Under the pieces are notes generated by a model. It was given only the letters and a program-made list of their open reading frames with translations. It was not told where the DNA came from and ran no database searches. Both the position numbers and the translations under genes were made by a program. This document shows positions 7,508 to 16,779 of a DNA stretch of 64,000 nucleotides, piece after piece. Origin of the DNA: Marinobacterium stanieri (GTDB lineage Bacteria > Pseudomonadota > Gammaproteobacteria > Pseudomonadales > Balneatricaceae); contig NZ_FTMN01000005.1 of assembly GCF_900155945.1 (NCBI RefSeq), positions 62,001 to 126,000 of the forward strand, written 5' to 3'. Within the stretch, counting starts at the first letter, position 1, and each line of letters opens with the position of its first letter.

Positions 7508-9772
7508 TCACAGGGAACCGTATTTCTTGCGCAGGTGCTGACGGATCCCTTCCGCCAGGGTGTTCACACAGAAGGTGAACAGGAACAGCACAAAGGCAGC
7601 CAGGAACAGGGTGCGGTAGTGAGTACTGCCGACCTCGGATTCCGGCATTTCCACCGCGATGTTGGCGGCCAGGGTACGCATGCCTTCGAAGATGTTCACA
7701 TCCATGATCGGCGTGTTGCCGGTGGCCATCAGTACGATCATGGTTTCACCCACGGCACGGCCCATACCGATCATCAGCGCCGAGAAGATACCCGGGCTGG
7801 CAGTCGGCAGTACCACGCGGGTCAGCGTCTGCCAGGCAGTGGCGCCCAGTGCCAGAGAGCCATAGCTCAGGTGCTTGGGCACGGCGAAGATGGCATCTTC
7901 GGTGATCGAGAAGATGGTCGGGATCACGGCAAAGCCCATGGCGATACCGACAACCATGGCGTTACGCTGGTCGTAGGGGATGCCCACTTCGTTGCTCAAC
8001 CAGGTCGGCATATGGCCGCCAAAAAAGGCTTCTTCCACTGGACCGGCCAGACCCAGGCCCAGCCAGGTTGCCAGAATAACGACCGGCACCAGCAGCGCGG
8101 CATCCCAGCCTTCCGGAATCAGGAAGCGGATCTTGTTGGGCATGTTGTTCCAGGTGAAGCCGAACAGCACGATGGCGATAGGGATCACCAGCAGACACAC
8201 GAAGATACCCGCCAGGTTGGCTTCCATGAACGGCGCCAGCCAGAGACCGGCGAGGAAGCCCAGGATAACGGTCGGCAGTGCTTCCATCAGCTCGATGAAC
8301 GGCTTCACCTTGCGGCGCATGGCCGGCACCATGAAGTAAGCGGTGTAGATGGCGCCACAGATCGCCAGCGGGGTGGCCAGCAGCATGGCGTAGAAGGCTG
8401 CTTTCAGGGTGCCGAAGGCCAGCGGCATCAGGCTGTATTTCGGCTCGAAATCGTTGTTGGAAGCAGAGGACTGCCAGGTGTACTCAGGCTCTTCATAGCC
8501 TTCGTACCAGACTTTCTCCCAGTACGCGCTCCAGGAAATTTCCGGGTGCTCGTTATCAACGTGCCAGAAGCTCAGGCGGTCACCGTGCTGCACCAGCAGT
8601 GCGTTGGCACGCGGCGCCAGAGCGATGGCATCAGCAGCACCGTCAAACAGCGGTTCACTCAGAACCTGGCGGTTGGCGGTACTGTTATAGATGTTCAGCA
8701 TACCGTCAGCGGACAGGGTAATGATGCCCTTGCGGCGCTGTTCGGTGGTCAGGTTGGTGATATCACTGGCGTGATGGTCAAAATCACGGATATGGGTCAG
8801 CTGATATTCGTTGGCATCATCGCGCACGAAGAACCACTGGGACAGACGGCCCTTGCTGTCACCGATGATCAGGGAGTTGCCGCCCAGCAGCAGTTCAAAG
8901 CTGGTCAGGTTGCCCTTGCTGGCTTCCAGCAGCTGGCTGACTTCCGGTTCGTTACCCAGTGTCATCACGCCAATCTTGCCCTGCGGCAGACTGGCCAGCA
9001 GCCAGCGATGATCAGGTGTCATCACCAGTTTGTTGGGTGCATTGCTGAACGACGGCAGGTTACGACGGCTTTCTTCGATCTCCACCTCGCCGGTGAGGAA
9101 GTTTTCCGTCATTTCCAGGCTCAGCTCGCTCAGTGTGCTTCCGCTCTGAGCAATCAGCGCCCACTCGTCCGAGTTGCCGTTGATGGCCAGGTGCTGGATC
9201 GGGCCGTCTGCTACTTGCAGCGGGGCTTCACCGACCGGGTACACCAGCTCGGGTGTCAGCACGCGCTGGCCATTGGGGTAGCTGGCCTTGTAGTTGTGCT
9301 TGATCACCTTGGCGCTGCCGTCGCTGAGGCCAAAGGCAAAGGTCTGACTGGCTTCGGAGAGCAGGCTGAAACTGGTAATTTCGACACCTTCCGGCAGCGC
9401 CAGCTGCTCGGTCAGGCGCACCTGACCACTGGTGGTGTCAAAGAAGATCATTTCACCCGCATCGCTGACACGAAAACCGATCTCGGCCTGTTCTTCGACG
9501 GCGAGATAGAGTGTCGAACCTGTGCCAGGCACGGCATAGCTGACTTCCTGCTCGCCACCCCAAGGCGCTACTTCCGCAGAACGGAACAGCGGGGCAACTT
9601 CATACAGCAGGTAGAAGAAGATCATCACAACGGCGAGGATCACGCTGATACCGCCGATAGCGATGCTGCTGGCGGCCAACTTGTCCTTCAGCATGCGCGC
9701 CTGGCGGAGGCGGCGCTGAGCCGGGGTGTTGAAGTCCAGCTCCGGCACAGTGTTGGTTTGCTCAATACTCAT
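7508..9772 (-). CDS. pstC: Phosphate ABC transporter permease PstC, long form with probable periplasmic beta-propeller
   Basis: Second membrane subunit of the phosphate importer, 754 residues against 319 in E. coli. After a basic N-terminus and a membrane helix (about 35-60), residues about 66-415 form a soluble region on the periplasmic side. It has repeated WD40-like strands near 143-157, 250-271, 296-315, 347-362 and 388-404 (for example IGDSKGRLSQWF, TLSADGMLNIYN, QHGDRLSFWHVD). The permease domain runs from about 448 to the end, with the EAA loop SLALGATAWQTLTRVVLPTASPG at 639-661. Long PstC proteins are known in Pseudomonas-type bacteria; the propeller reading is mine. It is the first gene of pstC-pstA-pstB-phoU, with a probable Pho box upstream. 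Confidence 0.94.
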   Translation of the reverse strand: MSIEQTNTVPELDFNTPAQRRLRQARMLKDKLAASSIAIGGISVILAVVMIFFYLLYEVAPLFRSAEVAPWGGEQEVSYAVPGTGSTLYLAVEEQAEIGFRVSDAGEMIFFDTTSGQVRLTEQLALPEGVEITSFSLLSEASQTFAFGLSDGSAKVIKHNYKASYPNGQRVLTPELVYPVGEAPLQVADGPIQHLAINGNSDEWALIAQSGSTLSELSLEMTENFLTGEVEIEESRRNLPSFSNAPNKLVMTPDHRWLLASLPQGKIGVMTLGNEPEVSQLLEASKGNLTSFELLLGGNSLIIGDSKGRLSQWFFVRDDANEYQLTHIRDFDHHASDITNLTTEQRRKGIITLSADGMLNIYNSTANRQVLSEPLFDGAADAIALAPRANALLVQHGDRLSFWHVDNEHPEISWSAYWEKVWYEGYEEPEYTWQSSASNNDFEPKYSLMPLAFGTLKAAFYAMLLATPLAICGAIYTAYFMVPAMRRKVKPFIELMEALPTVILGFLAGLWLAPFMEANLAGIFVCLLVIPIAIVLFGFTWNNMPNKIRFLIPEGWDAALLVPVVILATWLGLGLAGPVEEAFFGGHMPTWLSNEVGIPYDQRNAMVVGIAMGFAVIPTIFSITEDAIFAVPKHLSYGSLALGATAWQTLTRVVLPTASPGIFSALMIGMGRAVGETMIVLMATGNTPIMDVNIFEGMRTLAANIAVEMPESEVGSTHYRTLFLAAFVLFLFTFCVNTLAEGIRQHLRKKYGSL

Positions 9773-9811
9773 GTCGAGGGTCCTGAGAAGTGTCGAACTT
9801 GGTATGGCGGG

Positions 9812-9846
9812 TACAATAAGTCAAACATGTGACAGCTCTGTTACAT
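9812..9846 (-). promoter_or_regulatory. Probable Pho box ahead of pstC
   Basis: On the minus strand, 9846-9829 reads ATGTAACAGAGCTGTCAC, matching 13 of the 18 positions of the PhoB site CTGTCATAAATCTGTCAC. TATTGT at 9818-9813 stands 10 bases downstream as a possible -10. It lies between the pstS terminator and pstC, so pstCAB-phoU can be driven separately from pstS. Binding by PhoB is inferred. Confidence 0.55.
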
Positions 9847-9858
9847 CTGTAACAAAAC

Positions 9859-9884
9859 AAAAAGGGGAGTCCTAAGACTCCCCC
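9859..9884 (-). terminator. Terminator after pstS
   Basis: On the minus strand, GGGGAGTC (9883-9876), a four-base loop and GACTCCCC (9871-9864) form a perfect 8-bp stem, followed by five T and a T-rich tail. It lies 29 bases after the pstS stop and before the pstC promoter. It probably allows far more pstS mRNA than pstC mRNA, fitting the need for excess binding protein. Confidence 0.85.
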
Positions 9885-9912
9885 TCGATGACTCAGGTCG
9901 GGTGCGTAATGC

Positions 9913-10881
9913 TTACAGACCCAGATCCTTCATCTGCTTTTCAACAACCTTGGCCGGCAGCGGGATGTAGCCGTCTTTCACGACCACTTCCTGACCGATC
10001 TTGGACAGTACCAGCTTCAGGAACTCACGCTCCAGCGGCTGCAGGTCCTGACCCGGCTTCTTGTTGATGTAAACGTACAGAGAACGTGCCAGCGGGTACT
10101 TGCCAGCGATGGCGTTTTCCGGAGTCGGCTCTACGAAGTCAGTACCTTTCTTGGACAGCGGCAGGGCACGAACAGACGCAGTCTTGTAACCGATGCCGGA
10201 GTAGCCCAGAGCGTTAACAGAAGTAGAAACAGACTGAACAACAGAAGCAGAACCCGGCTGTTCGTTTACGCTGTTTTTGAAGTCACCTTTACACAGAGCG
10301 ACTTTCTTGAAGTAACCGTAAGTACCGGATACAGAGTTACGACCGAACAGCTGGATGCTCTGGTCAGCCAGAGAACCGCTTACACCCAGATCGCTCCACT
10401 TGTTGGCATCGGCAGCAGAGCCACACTTGCGAGTAGAGGAGAATACAGCGTCAACCTGGTCGATGCTCATGCCCTTGATCGGGTTGTCCTTGTGTGCGAA
10501 CACAGCCAGGGCGTCGATGGCAACGGCAACCGGAGTCGGCTTGTAACCGTATTTCTTCTCGAAGGATTCGATTTCCTTGTCCTTCATCTTACGGCTCATC
10601 GGACCGATGTTGGATGTACCTTCGGTCAGAGCGGGCGGCGCAGTAGAAGAACCGGCAGCCTGGATCTGGATGTTGACGTTCGGGTAGTTACGCTTGAACT
10701 CTTCAGCCCACAGCGTCATCAGGTTGGCCAGAGTGTCGGAGCCAACGCTGGACAGGTTACCGGATACACCAGAGGCTTTCTGGTAAGTCGGCAGGTTCGG
10801 GTCCAGCAGGTCACTTGCCTGAGCGGTGAAGCAGGTGGCAGTCATTGCCACAGCAGCAAACAGCTTTTTCATCGGTTTCAT
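9913..10881 (-). CDS. pstS: Periplasmic phosphate-binding protein PstS
   Basis: Captures phosphate in the periplasm and hands it to PstCA. The 322 residues begin with a signal peptide ([20 protein letters not shown], cleavage near AQA-SD). Phosphate-contact segments of the Pseudomonas-type family are visible: [33 protein letters not shown], and [15 protein letters not shown] chose the ATG at 10881 because AGGAG lies seven bases ahead. The adjacent ATG at 10884 and a longer frame to 10929 are possible but less good. A clear Pho box and -10 lie 47-80 bp upstream, and the gene ends in a strong terminator before pstC. Confidence 0.96.
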   Translation of the reverse strand: MKPMKKLFAAVAMTATCFTAQASDLLDPNLPTYQKASGVSGNLSSVGSDTLANLMTLWAEEFKRNYPNVNIQIQAAGSSTAPPALTEGTSNIGPMSRKMKDKEIESFEKKYGYKPTPVAVAIDALAVFAHKDNPIKGMSIDQVDAVFSSTRKCGSAADANKWSDLGVSGSLADQSIQLFGRNSVSGTYGYFKKVALCKGDFKNSVNEQPGSASVVQSVSTSVNALGYSGIGYKTASVRALPLSKKGTDFVEPTPENAIAGKYPLARSLYVYINKKPGQDLQPLEREFLKLVLSKIGQEVVVKDGYIPLPAKVVEKQMKDLGL

Positions 10882-10927
10882 CATCGGCTCCTGGTTAGGA
10901 ATCGGGTTAGTGATTTGACATGCGTGC

Positions 10928-10961
10928 ACTATAGGGGTGGTTTATGACGGAAAAGTGACAA
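10928..10961 (-). promoter_or_regulatory. Pho box and -10 of the pstS promoter
   Basis: On the minus strand, 10961-10944 reads TTGTCACTTTTCCGTCAT: two GTCA half sites 11 bp apart, with a T-rich centre as in known Pho boxes. TATAGT (10933-10928) follows after 10 bases, an almost perfect -10 at the spacing expected for PhoB activation. This is the best of the three Pho boxes in the window. Confidence 0.8.
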
Positions 10962-11119
10962 TGGACGAATGAGTTTGACGGATTTGTCCAGATTAGGAGA
11001 CGGCTGCGATTGGGTTCGACCTAGGTATTATGTGCGATGCACAATCGGGGTATCATTTACCCTGAATAACCCAATGCACACGTGACAAGTGGCAGAGTAA
11101 CCAGAAGAGATCAGTCACA

Positions 11120-11521
11120 ATGACAATAAATGATGATCAGGTTCAGCAGCCGGAGGGCGAGCTGAGTCTGCAGCTTCCGGCCGGTCAGCAGGCCGTTAAC
11201 ATGTTTGGCGACGTATACGGTGGCTGGGTGGCATCCCAGCTGGTACTGGCCTGTGAAATCCGTGCCGGGCAAGAAGCAGAAGGCCGTGTGGCGACCGTAT
11301 CGGTGGGGCCGATGAGCTTCATGTCACCGGTGATGCAGGGCACGATACTGAGCTTTTACACCCAGGTGGTAGAGCGCGGTCACAGTTCGCTGCGTATTCA
11401 GGTGGAAGCCTGGGGACGTTGCCCGGATGGTCAGGCGCCGCGCAAGGTGAGCCGCACCGAATGTGTGCAGGTAGCCATCGATCCTCAGGGCCGTATTCGC
11501 GCCTTGCCAAGGCAGAGCTGA
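11120..11521 (+). CDS. Acyl-CoA thioesterase of the hotdog fold (YciA-like)
   Basis: Probably hydrolyses acyl-CoA thioesters in the cytoplasm. The 133 residues have the family's nucleotide/CoA-site segment FGDVYGGWVASQLVLACEI, close to the NGDIFGGW motif of YciA. It also has VATVSVGPMSFMSPVMQGTILSF, the paired beta-strand and pantetheine region of this hotdog subgroup. Length is typical (about 130). A purine-rich AGAAGAGA lies a short way before the ATG. It stands alone, divergent from pstS across about 240 bp and convergent with the anion transporter. The true acyl chain preference cannot be read from sequence. Confidence 0.85.
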   Translation: MTINDDQVQQPEGELSLQLPAGQQAVNMFGDVYGGWVASQLVLACEIRAGQEAEGRVATVSVGPMSFMSPVMQGTILSFYTQVVERGHSSLRIQVEAWGRCPDGQAPRKVSRTECVQVAIDPQGRIRALPRQS

Positions 11522-11569
11522 GCGAGTGCGGGACTAGCCTGCACCCGCCCAGAGGGCAACCGCCTTGCC

Positions 11570-12904
11570 TTACAGCAGTGCCCAGGCGCCGCCGGCAATC
11601 ACGGCGGTCATCATGATGTTCAGCACGACACCGGCACGCATCATTTCCCGCTGTGGCAGGTAGCCCGAGCCATAGACGATGGCGTTGGGCGGTGTTGCCA
11701 CCGGCAACATGAAGGCGCAGGACGCGGCAATGGCGATCACCACGGCCATTACATCCTGTGGCAGGCCCATGCTGCCGGCAATACCGACAAAGATGGGGAC
11801 CAGCAGGGCGCTGCTGGCGGTGTTGCTGGCAATCTCGGTTAGCATCACCACGAAGGCCGCCACGACCAGCAGGAACAGGGGTGCCGATGCACCCGCCATG
11901 AGTTCGCTGAGACCGCCGGCCAGGAATGCGCTGGCGCCGGTTGCCTTGAGCATGGCCGACAGGGTCAGGCCGCCCCCGAACAGCAGCAACACACCCCAGT
12001 CCGCCGACTTTTCGATCTGTTTCCAGTTCACCAGCTGCAGCATGCACAGCAGCAGGATGGCATTGAGCGCGATAATGGAATCCAGTCCCTTGCTGATACC
12101 GATCAGCCCCGCCAGCGGTTTACTGAACAGCCACATGGCCACGGTCAGCGCAAACACACCCAGGGTCAGCCACTGCTGGGTATTCAGCGGGTCGTGACGA
12201 TGCACTTCACGGAAACGGTGGCTCAGCTCCGGCTTGCAGAGGAAATACAGCGCCACAATCATCAGCGGCAGTGACAGGATCACCGTGGGGATGCCGAACT
12301 TGAGCCAGTCGGTGAAGCTCAGCCCGACTTCTGCGGCTGCAATGGCGTTGGGTGGTGAGCCGACCAGGGTGCCGATGCCGCCAATGTTGGCGGAGTAGGC
12401 GACACCGAGCAGTACAAACCAGTAGGTGCGCTGGTTGTCCTCATAGGGCAGCTGGCGCAACAGGCCCAGTGCCAGCGGCAGCATCATCGCCGTGGTGGCG
12501 GTATTGGAAATCCACATGGACAACCCGGCCGCAGTCAGGAACAGCAGCAAGGCGGCTGCGCCCAGATGGCCACGGGCCAGGCGGACCACATGACCGGCAA
12601 TATATTTGTCCAGGCCCTGTGCATTGAGTGCCGCGGCCAGGCCAAAGCCGCCGAGGAACAGGAAAATAATCGGGTTGGCAAAGTTCTTCAGTGCATCGGC
12701 GACACCGAAAACGCCGGTCACCACGGTCAGTACCGGCACCAATAGCGCAGTGACCGTGATGTTAAACGTCTCGGTCATCCACAGAATGGCAATCACGGCC
12801 AGTATGGCCAGGCCTGTGCGCAGTTCGGCTTCCAGTGGTGCCAGAAACCAGATACCGGCAGCGCTGAGGACTGCCAGCAGAAAAGTGATCCACTTGCCGG
12901 ACAT
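11570..12904 (-). CDS. DASS/SLC13-family sodium:anion symporter
   Basis: Inner-membrane transporter of the divalent anion:sodium symporter family, whose members move dicarboxylates, citrate or sulfate. The 444 residues are mostly hydrophobic, with 11 or more membrane segments. Two SNT signature motifs mark the inverted-repeat hairpin tips: WISNTATTAMMLPLA near 130 and EIASNTASSALLVP near 357. Both are needed for sodium and substrate binding in characterised relatives. GGGAGAG shortly before the ATG supports the start. The gene is alone, convergent with the thioesterase and 167 bp from ilvD. The substrate is unknown; a C4-dicarboxylate is the usual guess. Confidence 0.9.
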   Translation of the reverse strand: MSGKWITFLLAVLSAAGIWFLAPLEAELRTGLAILAVIAILWMTETFNITVTALLVPVLTVVTGVFGVADALKNFANPIIFLFLGGFGLAAALNAQGLDKYIAGHVVRLARGHLGAAALLLFLTAAGLSMWISNTATTAMMLPLALGLLRQLPYEDNQRTYWFVLLGVAYSANIGGIGTLVGSPPNAIAAAEVGLSFTDWLKFGIPTVILSLPLMIVALYFLCKPELSHRFREVHRHDPLNTQQWLTLGVFALTVAMWLFSKPLAGLIGISKGLDSIIALNAILLLCMLQLVNWKQIEKSADWGVLLLFGGGLTLSAMLKATGASAFLAGGLSELMAGASAPLFLLVVAAFVVMLTEIASNTASSALLVPIFVGIAGSMGLPQDVMAVVIAIAASCAFMLPVATPPNAIVYGSGYLPQREMMRAGVVLNIMMTAVIAGGAWALL

Positions 12905-13041
12905 CTATCTCTCCCAGGGCGAGTTTGAAAAGCGCGAATTCTACACTCGCAAGTGCGCACGGACTACTTTAGTCGAAGCGATTTATTCAGTGTAGCCAGA
13001 GAGAGGTCTGAGCACCTTGAGGTGACGGCAAATGGCGAGGG

Positions 13042-13072
13042 AAAAATCGGCCGGTGATAGGCTCACCGGCCG
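13042..13072 (-). terminator. Terminator after ilvD
   Basis: On the minus strand, CGGCCGGTGA (13072-13063), a five-base loop and TCACCGGCCG (13057-13048) form a perfect 10-bp stem, followed by ATTTTT. It starts about 20 bases after the ilvD stop. Confidence 0.88.
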
Positions 13073-13092
13073 GCAGTGTAACGAGGGCAGGA

Positions 13093-14925
13093 TCAGTCGA
13101 GCTGATCCAGATCGCGTACGGCGCCCTTGTCAGCGGAGGTGGCCAGCTTGGCGTAGGCCTTGAGCGCAGCGGATACCTTGCGCGGACGTTCCTGAGCCGG
13201 CTTCCAGCCCAGCTTGTCCTGTTCGGCACGGCGCTTGGCCAGCTCTTCGTCGGATACCAGCACTTCAATGGTGCGGTTGGGGATGTCGATACGGATCCGG
13301 TCGCCATGCTGGACCAGACCGATAGCACCACCTGCAGCGGCTTCCGGAGACACATGGCCGATGGACAGGCCTGATGTACCGCCGGAGAAACGACCATCGG
13401 TCAGCAGCGCACACTCTTTGCCCAGACCCTTGGATTTCAGGTAGGAGGTCGGGTACAGCATTTCCTGCATGCCCGGGCCACCTTTCGGGCCTTCGTAACG
13501 GATGATGACGACTTCACCGGATTTCACCTGGTCGTCGAGGATCTGTTTAACCGCATCGTCCTGGGACTCAACTACGTGTGCAGGGCCTTCAAAAACCAGA
13601 ATGGACTCGTCCACACCGGCGGTTTTGACGACGCAGCCATTCAGCGCGATGTTGCCGTGCAGAACGGCCAGACCACCTTCCAGAGAGAAAGCGTGTTCGA
13701 TGGAGCGGATGCAGCCGTGCTCGCGGTCACCGTCCAGTGTCGGCCAGCGGGTCGACTGGCTGAAGGCGGTCTGGGTCGGGATACCGGCCGGTCCGGCCTT
13801 GTAGAACTCGATCACCTCGGGCGTCGGGTTGCGCATGATATCCCACTGATCCAGCGCTTCTTTCATGGTCGCTGTGTGGACGGTCGGGACATCGGTGTGC
13901 AGTTTGCCGGCACGGTCCAGCTCGCCCAGAATCGCCATGATGCCACCGGCGCGGTGTACATCTTCTATGTGGTATTTCTGCGTATTCGGCGCCACCTTGC
14001 ACAGCTGGGGCACAACGCGGGAGAGGCGGTCGATATCCTTCATGGTGAAGTCGATCTCCGCTTCCTGGGCGATGGCCAGCAGGTGCAGGATGGTGTTGGT
14101 GGAACCGCCCATGGCGATATCCAGCGTCATGGCGTTCTCGAATGCCTTCAGACCCACCGCACGGGGCAGGATGCGCTCGTCGTTGCCTTCGTAATACTTC
14201 TTGGCCAGCTCAACGATGGTGCGGCCGGCACGCAGGAACAGCTGTTTGCGATCAGAATGGGTCGCGACCACGGTACCGTTGCCCGGCAGGGCCAGACCCA
14301 GGGCTTCGGCCAGACAGTTCATGGAATTGGCGGTGAACATGCCGGAGCAGGAACCACAGGTGGGGCAGGCAGAGCGCTCGACGGCGTCGACCTGTTCGTC
14401 AGACGCATTGGGGTCTGCAGCCAGTACCATGGCATCGACCAGATCCAGTTTGTGCTCGGCCAGTTTGGTTTTGCCCGCTTCCATCGGCCCGCCGGTAACA
14501 AAAATGACCGGGATATTCAGGCGCATGGAGGCCATCAGCATCCCCGGCGTGATCTTGTCACAGTTGGAGATACACACCAGTGCATCGGCACAGTGAGCGT
14601 TGACCATGTACTCCACGGAGTCGGCGATGATGTCACGGCTCGGCAGCGAGTAGAGCATGCCGTCGTGGCCCATGGCGATGCCGTCATCCACGGCGATGGT
14701 GTTGAATTCCTTGGCGACGCCGCCTGCCGCTTCAATTTCGCGTGCGACCAGCTGACCCATGTCCTTCAGGTGTACGTGTCCCGGTACGAACTGGGTGAAG
14801 GAGTTGGCAACGGCGATGATCGGCTTGTGGAAATCGTCGTCCTTCATGCCGGTGGCGCGCCACAGGGCGCGGGCACCTGCCATGTTACGGCCGGCGGTAG
14901 AGGTCTTGGAACGATACTCTGGCAT
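13093..14925 (-). CDS. ilvD: Dihydroxy-acid dehydratase IlvD
   Basis: Iron-sulfur dehydratase catalysing the fourth step of valine and isoleucine synthesis (dihydroxy-acid to 2-keto acid). The 610 residues match the family (616 in E. coli). Cluster cysteines are visible in [15 protein letters not shown] and [17 protein letters not shown]. The C-terminal part has [22 protein letters not shown] and [14 protein letters not shown] start at ATG 14925 ([15 protein letters not shown]), which follows GAGGGGAG; a TTG at 14955 is less likely. It is a single-gene unit with its own terminator. ilvE of the same pathway lies about 11 kb away in this window. Confidence 0.97.
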   Translation of the reverse strand: MPEYRSKTSTAGRNMAGARALWRATGMKDDDFHKPIIAVANSFTQFVPGHVHLKDMGQLVAREIEAAGGVAKEFNTIAVDDGIAMGHDGMLYSLPSRDIIADSVEYMVNAHCADALVCISNCDKITPGMLMASMRLNIPVIFVTGGPMEAGKTKLAEHKLDLVDAMVLAADPNASDEQVDAVERSACPTCGSCSGMFTANSMNCLAEALGLALPGNGTVVATHSDRKQLFLRAGRTIVELAKKYYEGNDERILPRAVGLKAFENAMTLDIAMGGSTNTILHLLAIAQEAEIDFTMKDIDRLSRVVPQLCKVAPNTQKYHIEDVHRAGGIMAILGELDRAGKLHTDVPTVHTATMKEALDQWDIMRNPTPEVIEFYKAGPAGIPTQTAFSQSTRWPTLDGDREHGCIRSIEHAFSLEGGLAVLHGNIALNGCVVKTAGVDESILVFEGPAHVVESQDDAVKQILDDQVKSGEVVIIRYEGPKGGPGMQEMLYPTSYLKSKGLGKECALLTDGRFSGGTSGLSIGHVSPEAAAGGAIGLVQHGDRIRIDIPNRTIEVLVSDEELAKRRAEQDKLGWKPAQERPRKVSAALKAYAKLATSADKGAVRDLDQLD

Positions 14926-15060
14926 GGGGCTCCCCTCGGAATTCGGGTTTTTCAAATAAGCCCGAGTATATCAGATAAAGTCCCGTCGCCGAGGGGCGCT
15001 GAAGGCTGTCGCGATCAACTACACTGGAAAGCATGAACAGGCTGGAAAAGGAGTCTCACA

Positions 15061-16182
15061 ATGCGTGTCGGTATCCCCAAAGAGATCAAGAACCATGAAT
15101 ACCGTGTCGGCATGACCCCCATGGGCGTGCGTGAGCTGGTCGAGCAGGGCCATCAGGTCCAGGTCGAGCAGAATGCGGGGGCTGCTGCCGGTTTTGCCGA
15201 CAGTGCCTATGAGCAGGCTGGCGCCGTGCTGGTGGATGATCCGCGTGCCGTCTTCTCCTGGGCCGACCTGATTGTGAAGGTCAAGGAGCCGCAGCTGAGT
15301 GAATGCGCCTGGCTCAGTGCCGATCAGGTGCTGTTTACCTATCTGCACTTGGCAGCCGACCGGCCCCAGACCGATGCTCTGCTGGCCAGCGGCTGTACCG
15401 CCATCGCCTATGAAACCGTGCAGGATGCGCATGGCGGCCTGCCGCTGCTGGCGCCCATGAGCGAGGTGGCCGGGCGCATGGCCGTCCAGGCCGGTGCCCA
15501 CTGCCTGGAAAAGGCCCGCGGCGGCCGTGGTGTGCTGTTGGGCGGCGTGCCGGGTGTGAGCCCCGGGCGAGTGTTGATCATTGGTGGCGGTGTGGTCGGT
15601 GAAAACGCGGCGCGCATCGCTCTGGGCATGGGGGCGCAGGTCTGTTTGCTGGACAAGTCGATCTCGCGCCTGAAACAGCTGGATGAACAGTTCGATGGCC
15701 GTCTGGTGACCCTCTATTCCACCCAGGAAAATATTGAGCAGCAGCTTTCGCAGTCGGATCTCGTGATCGGTGCCGTGCTGCTGCCGGGGGCAGCCGCGCC
15801 GAAACTGGTGACACGCAAGATGCTGGCGGTGATGGCACCGGGCGCGGTGCTGGTGGATGTGGCGATTGACCAGGGCGGTTGTTTCGAGACCAGCCATGCT
15901 ACCACGCATGCCGACCCGGTGTTCGAAGTGGACGGGATTGTCCACTATTGTGTTGCCAACATGCCGGGTGCAGTGGCGCGGACATCGACGCTGGCACTGA
16001 CCAATGCTACTTTGCCCTATATTGAGCGACTGGTGGAGGATGGCTGGCGCCGTGCGCTGCAGGATGTGCCCGGCTTTGTATCCGGTCTGAATGTGCACTC
16101 AGGCCGTATTACCTGTGCCGGCGTGGCACGGGCCTTTGATCTGCCGCATGCAGACCCGTTGAAGGAACTCGGCGGTGCTTGA
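15061..16182 (+). CDS. ald: Alanine dehydrogenase Ald
   Basis: NAD-dependent oxidative deamination of L-alanine to pyruvate and ammonia, in the cytoplasm. The 373 residues start with the family signature [20 protein letters not shown]. The substrate-binding Lys is in VKVKEPQ and the catalytic His in FTYLHLAAD. The Rossmann motif is [16 protein letters not shown], followed by [17 protein letters not shown], and the C-terminal segment includes [21 protein letters not shown] precedes the ATG. It is divergent from ilvD with a 135 bp spacer; two small membrane protein genes follow in the same direction. Confidence 0.96.
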   Translation: MRVGIPKEIKNHEYRVGMTPMGVRELVEQGHQVQVEQNAGAAAGFADSAYEQAGAVLVDDPRAVFSWADLIVKVKEPQLSECAWLSADQVLFTYLHLAADRPQTDALLASGCTAIAYETVQDAHGGLPLLAPMSEVAGRMAVQAGAHCLEKARGGRGVLLGGVPGVSPGRVLIIGGGVVGENAARIALGMGAQVCLLDKSISRLKQLDEQFDGRLVTLYSTQENIEQQLSQSDLVIGAVLLPGAAAPKLVTRKMLAVMAPGAVLVDVAIDQGGCFETSHATTHADPVFEVDGIVHYCVANMPGAVARTSTLALTNATLPYIERLVEDGWRRALQDVPGFVSGLNVHSGRITCAGVARAFDLPHADPLKELGGA

Positions 16183-16231
16183 TTGCACCCTTCGACCATT
16201 CTAAGCTCGGCAACCATATAAGGAGATTCTG

Positions 16232-16465
16232 ATGCAACAGAAGGCAAGTATCCACTCAGACCCCTGGCTCAGGCGCTGCATGAAGCTGGGTATTCCGCTG
16301 GCTATTCTCTGCGTGCTCAGCCTGTGGCTGGGGCAGACGATGGGCAGTCCGGCACTGGGGTGGATTTTTGTCCTGACACTGCCGCCAGTGCTGTTGCTGG
16401 GACTTACCTACAACCTGCGTTACCTCCTGCTGTGGCAGCGTGCCCGGCAGTCTGACTCAGGTTAA
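16232..16465 (+). CDS. Small two-helix membrane protein of unknown function
   Basis: The 77-residue protein is not recognised as any named family. It has a short polar N-terminus (MQQKASIHSDPWLRR), two hydrophobic stretches of about 20 residues each (about 19-37 and 43-62), and a basic C-terminus (WQRARQSDSG), so both ends probably face the cytoplasm. AAGGAG seven bases before the ATG makes it a real translated gene. It lies 49 bp after ald and 25 bp before the DUF2892 gene, so all three may share a transcript. Confidence 0.75.
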   Translation: MQQKASIHSDPWLRRCMKLGIPLAILCVLSLWLGQTMGSPALGWIFVLTLPPVLLLGLTYNLRYLLLWQRARQSDSG

Positions 16466-16490
16466 TCACCGAAAGCGAGGGAGCTCTCTC

Positions 16491-16682
16491 ATGGAACAGA
16501 ATATCGGTATTTTGGATCAGCTGGTACGTGTACTCATCGGTCTGGTGTTCATTATTATGATCTACTTCGGCCCGCAGACCTGGTGGGGGCTGATTGGCGT
16601 GCCCATCATTGCGATCGCCATCTCGGGTACCTGCCCACTGTATAGCCTGCTGGGATTCCGCACCTGCCGTCGCTGTGACTGA
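16491..16682 (+). CDS. DUF2892 family inner membrane protein
   Basis: The 63-residue protein matches the small two-helix DUF2892 family (also found as the membrane tail of YgaP-type rhodaneses). It has the N-terminal pattern NIGILDQLVRVLIG, a charged break before the second helix, and the C-terminal GTCPLYSLLGFRTCRRC. The ATG at 16491 is where the family begins and has GAGGGAG upstream. The frame is open 51 bases further 5' but that part overlaps the preceding gene. Three cysteines (SGTCP and CRRC) are conserved in type. Function is unknown. Confidence 0.82.
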   Translation: MEQNIGILDQLVRVLIGLVFIIMIYFGPQTWWGLIGVPIIAIAISGTCPLYSLLGFRTCRRCD

Positions 16683-16730
16683 ATTCAGACAGTATTCATG
16701 CCCGGCCCTATAGCATTTCGCTAATTTGAA

Positions 16731-16756
16731 CCCCTGTGCCCTTAGCGGGCACGGGG
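16731..16756. other. Strong hairpin ahead of the PepSY-PhoP-PhoQ operon
   Basis: CCCC-T-GTGCCC (16731-16741) pairs with GGGCAC-GGGG (16747-16756), a 10-bp stem with one bulged T. No T-run follows directly, so it is not a classical terminator. It stands 24 bases before the PepSY protein ATG, in the 5' leader or in the spacer after the DUF2892 gene. Confidence 0.5.
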
Positions 16757-16779
16757 AATGGACAAGGACGTCTTTTATA

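Noticed and set aside
7535-9832. 765-codon open frame on the plus strand opposite pstC
   Set aside because: It is the mirror of pstC codon usage. The protein is low-complexity His/Gln/Gly-rich with no family features, while the other strand is a clear transporter subunit.
13576-15036. 486-codon open frame on the plus strand opposite ilvD
   Set aside because: Antisense shadow of a well conserved gene; no domain visible.
15019-16098. 359-codon open frame on the minus strand opposite ald
   Set aside because: Antisense shadow of alanine dehydrogenase.
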